Under the pieces are notes generated by a model. That model searched no databases and was not told the DNA's origin. It saw only the letters and a list, made by a program, of their open reading frames with translations. From the NCBI GenBank assembly GCA_900155495.1, contig FTLJ01000347.1, forward strand, positions 1-19,135: a stretch of 19,135 nt of DNA. The letters are read 5' to 3'. The position numbers were made by a program, and so were the translations under genes. Each line of letters begins with the position of its first letter. Position 1 is the stretch's first letter. Below are positions 17,507 through 19,135 of this stretch, in pieces. Source of the DNA: Porogramme epimiltina (Eukaryota > Basidiomycota > Agaricomycetes > Polyporales > Polyporaceae).

Positions 17507-19135
17507 GGGGCTGCGTGCCCCTTTCTCGGACTCCTCCGCTTTTTTTTATTTTGCTTTTGGTCTTTAGTTTAGGCTCCGTTGACACTCGTTTGTATGTGTG
17601 ATATCCAGCGTCCGGGTTTCCTTCCGGTGTATTATCAAGGACTCTCATTGTCTCTATGTACCGCGGCCTGTCGCGCAGCTACAATAGTCCATCCTTATAC
17701 ATTGTTTCCATTCTACATCCACGAGTGTCGGCTATAAAGGAACTCCTACAATAGTAGGGGCAGGTTCAAGGCACAGAGAGGGGCGCAAGGGGGGTGCAGA
17801 AGCCTTCCGGTTGCTGTGCCTCCGAGAAGGAAACAGATAGCGGCGGAAGAGCCCGAGGAATAGACTCGCCCCACCGCGCTGGACTCGAGGCTCCCCGTTT
17901 GCGACACGCGTCCCCTCTCCCAAAAGGCGGCGTAGCGACACAGGTCGCCGATCAACCTTCTCGAGCTCGAGGGGGTCGAAGGGCTCTACGACTGCGAGAA
18001 CGGCTCTGCCGACGAGCTGTGTCCGGGAAGGGGGCGTCGTGTGATCGTGTGGGGTGGGGTTGTGCTGCGCGGCGGAAGGCGCAGCGCTGCTTCGCAGTCG
18101 AAGCTTGAGCCGTTCCTCTGGCCGAGCGCTGGGTGCCCCGATGGGCGAGCTGCAGCACGGTGGGCTTTGTGCCCGGGGCGCCGTGTTCGACGTGGCCACG
18201 ACCTGTGTGCGCGCTGAAGGCGTCAGAGCGGACAGTGGGCGAGGCTTACGGCTGATATGTACACTGGCCTGGCGTACCGGGACCGGGGTGTTTCAACCGT
18301 CGCGGTTTGATCCCCCGAGGGGATGGAGGCTGAGCAAACGTCCGACACTGGATGGGTGAGAGTAATCTGTATAGCAGTGTGCGGATAGGCCGCCCAAGTC
18401 TCAAGCTCTCAAGGCGCGCAGCCAAAACATGAGAACGGGTGTGTGGCGGATCGTCCCACCGGCACCGGAAGGGCGCACCGATCGTTTGTTCATCGCGGCG
18501 CCCACTTCTCGCAGGGCGCATCCGATAGACACAGGAGTATAGGAGGGTGTTGCGGGGCAGTCGGAGATGTGCGGCGGCACTTGCCACGATTGGGGTCGAT
18601 GGGAGTTCAGTATTGCACGCCAGCCACACCTGCGAGTGGCGCGAGGATTGCGTCCAGTGTCCACGGACCGCAACCCACGCAGGCCGAGGCCCAAATGCAT
18701 GGGCCGGTGTGGCGCGTCTTGCGTCAGAGAGGGGAGTAGGGCCGCGTGCCTTCGGAGCTGCCGACGTAACACGGAGCGAGGGAGTGGCCCTGGCCCTCGC
18801 CATCGCGCTGGGGCTAGCTCATCGGTGCGGCCGCGTCCGGAGTGCGCGCGAGGTCGGGGCAAACGCGGGGCCTGGATAGAACTCGAGTCTCGAGCGAGCG
18901 GGCTTGCTCGCCTGAGCGCTGGATGAGCGGGGAGAGAACCCAGAACGCGCGTCGGCACGCGCGGCCGAGTGGAAGTCAGGTGGGCGTTTGGGACGTCTCG
19001 AAGCCGCCGAAGCCGGGCGGAGGGGGGCGTGGCCTGCGCATGGACGGCGGCGTGGCTGCTAGGGTAATGGAGCGAGATTAGTATAGCAGGCTCGGAGGGC
19101 GCGGGGGCGGGCGTGGGGTCGGGCCCGCCGCGGAG
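17507..19135. other. 3' flank and GC-rich region without a supportable gene
   Basis: 17507 to about 17720 is the 3' flank of the Ser/Pro-rich gene, with T-rich sequence near 17540-17575. A TATAAA lies at 17733-17738 on the + strand but no gene can be assigned to it. From 17760 to the end, frames of 60-185 codons are open on both strands at once (for example 18246-18803 and 18401-18958 on the minus strand). That is typical of high GC, and none has recognisable motifs. Short hairpins occur at 18310-18324 (6-bp arms) and around 18893-18910. This could be the promoter of a gene beyond the window. Confidence 0.45.

Noticed and set aside
17732..18199. 155-codon minus-strand open frame in the right flank
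   Set aside because: Frames on both strands are open here because of base composition; no domain, targeting signal or splice structure supports it.

Overview
This is a nuclear genome window from a fungus, most likely a basidiomycete (Agaricomycetes). Genes are split by short introns, mostly 55-82 bp with one of 118 bp. They have GT...AG ends and strong GTGAGT/GTGCGT/GTACGT donors, and coding DNA is GC-rich. The window also carries a Golgi GRASP protein, a PPR-type mitochondrial protein and small secreted proteins. Nothing prokaryotic (operons, CRISPR, bacterial IS) is visible. All exon models were built by hand by matching reading frames across splice sites; every multi-exon model closes exactly in frame.

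Layout. (1) 248-3118 (-): a 956-residue PPR/helical-repeat protein with a mitochondrial-type N-terminus. (2) 3119-5373: about 2.25 kb with no gene I can support. (3) 5374-7395 (+): a six-exon GRASP55/65 (yeast Grh1) homologue with an N-myristoylation-type start, two PDZ-like domains, a very histidine-rich tract and an acidic tail. (4) 7433-12512: a direct tandem duplication of about 2.5 kb. Each unit carries one intact four-exon alpha/beta-hydrolase gene (8076-9368 and 10624-11915) plus its flanks. The junction between units (9973-9996) is an exact 24-bp copy of GRASP exon 5. (5) 12529-13117 and 14107-14727 (both -): two paralogous 154-residue small secreted proteins with identical three-exon architecture and a TATAAAG box about 120 bp upstream of each start codon. 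(6) 14728-16783: about 2 kb without a supportable gene. (7) 16784-17506 (+): a Ser/Pro-rich protein with a C-terminal Gly/Ala-rich hydrophobic segment. (8) 17507-19135: GC-rich sequence without a supportable gene.

The genes do not form an obvious pathway. GRASP belongs to the secretory system and the two small proteins are its likely clients, but this is ordinary gene neighbourhood rather than demonstrated cooperation. I found no convincing new multi-gene system. The best observations are the duplication with its GRASP-derived scar, the uneven protein divergence between the hydrolase copies, the His-rich GRASP tract with a possible retained-intron short isoform, and the paired secreted paralogues.
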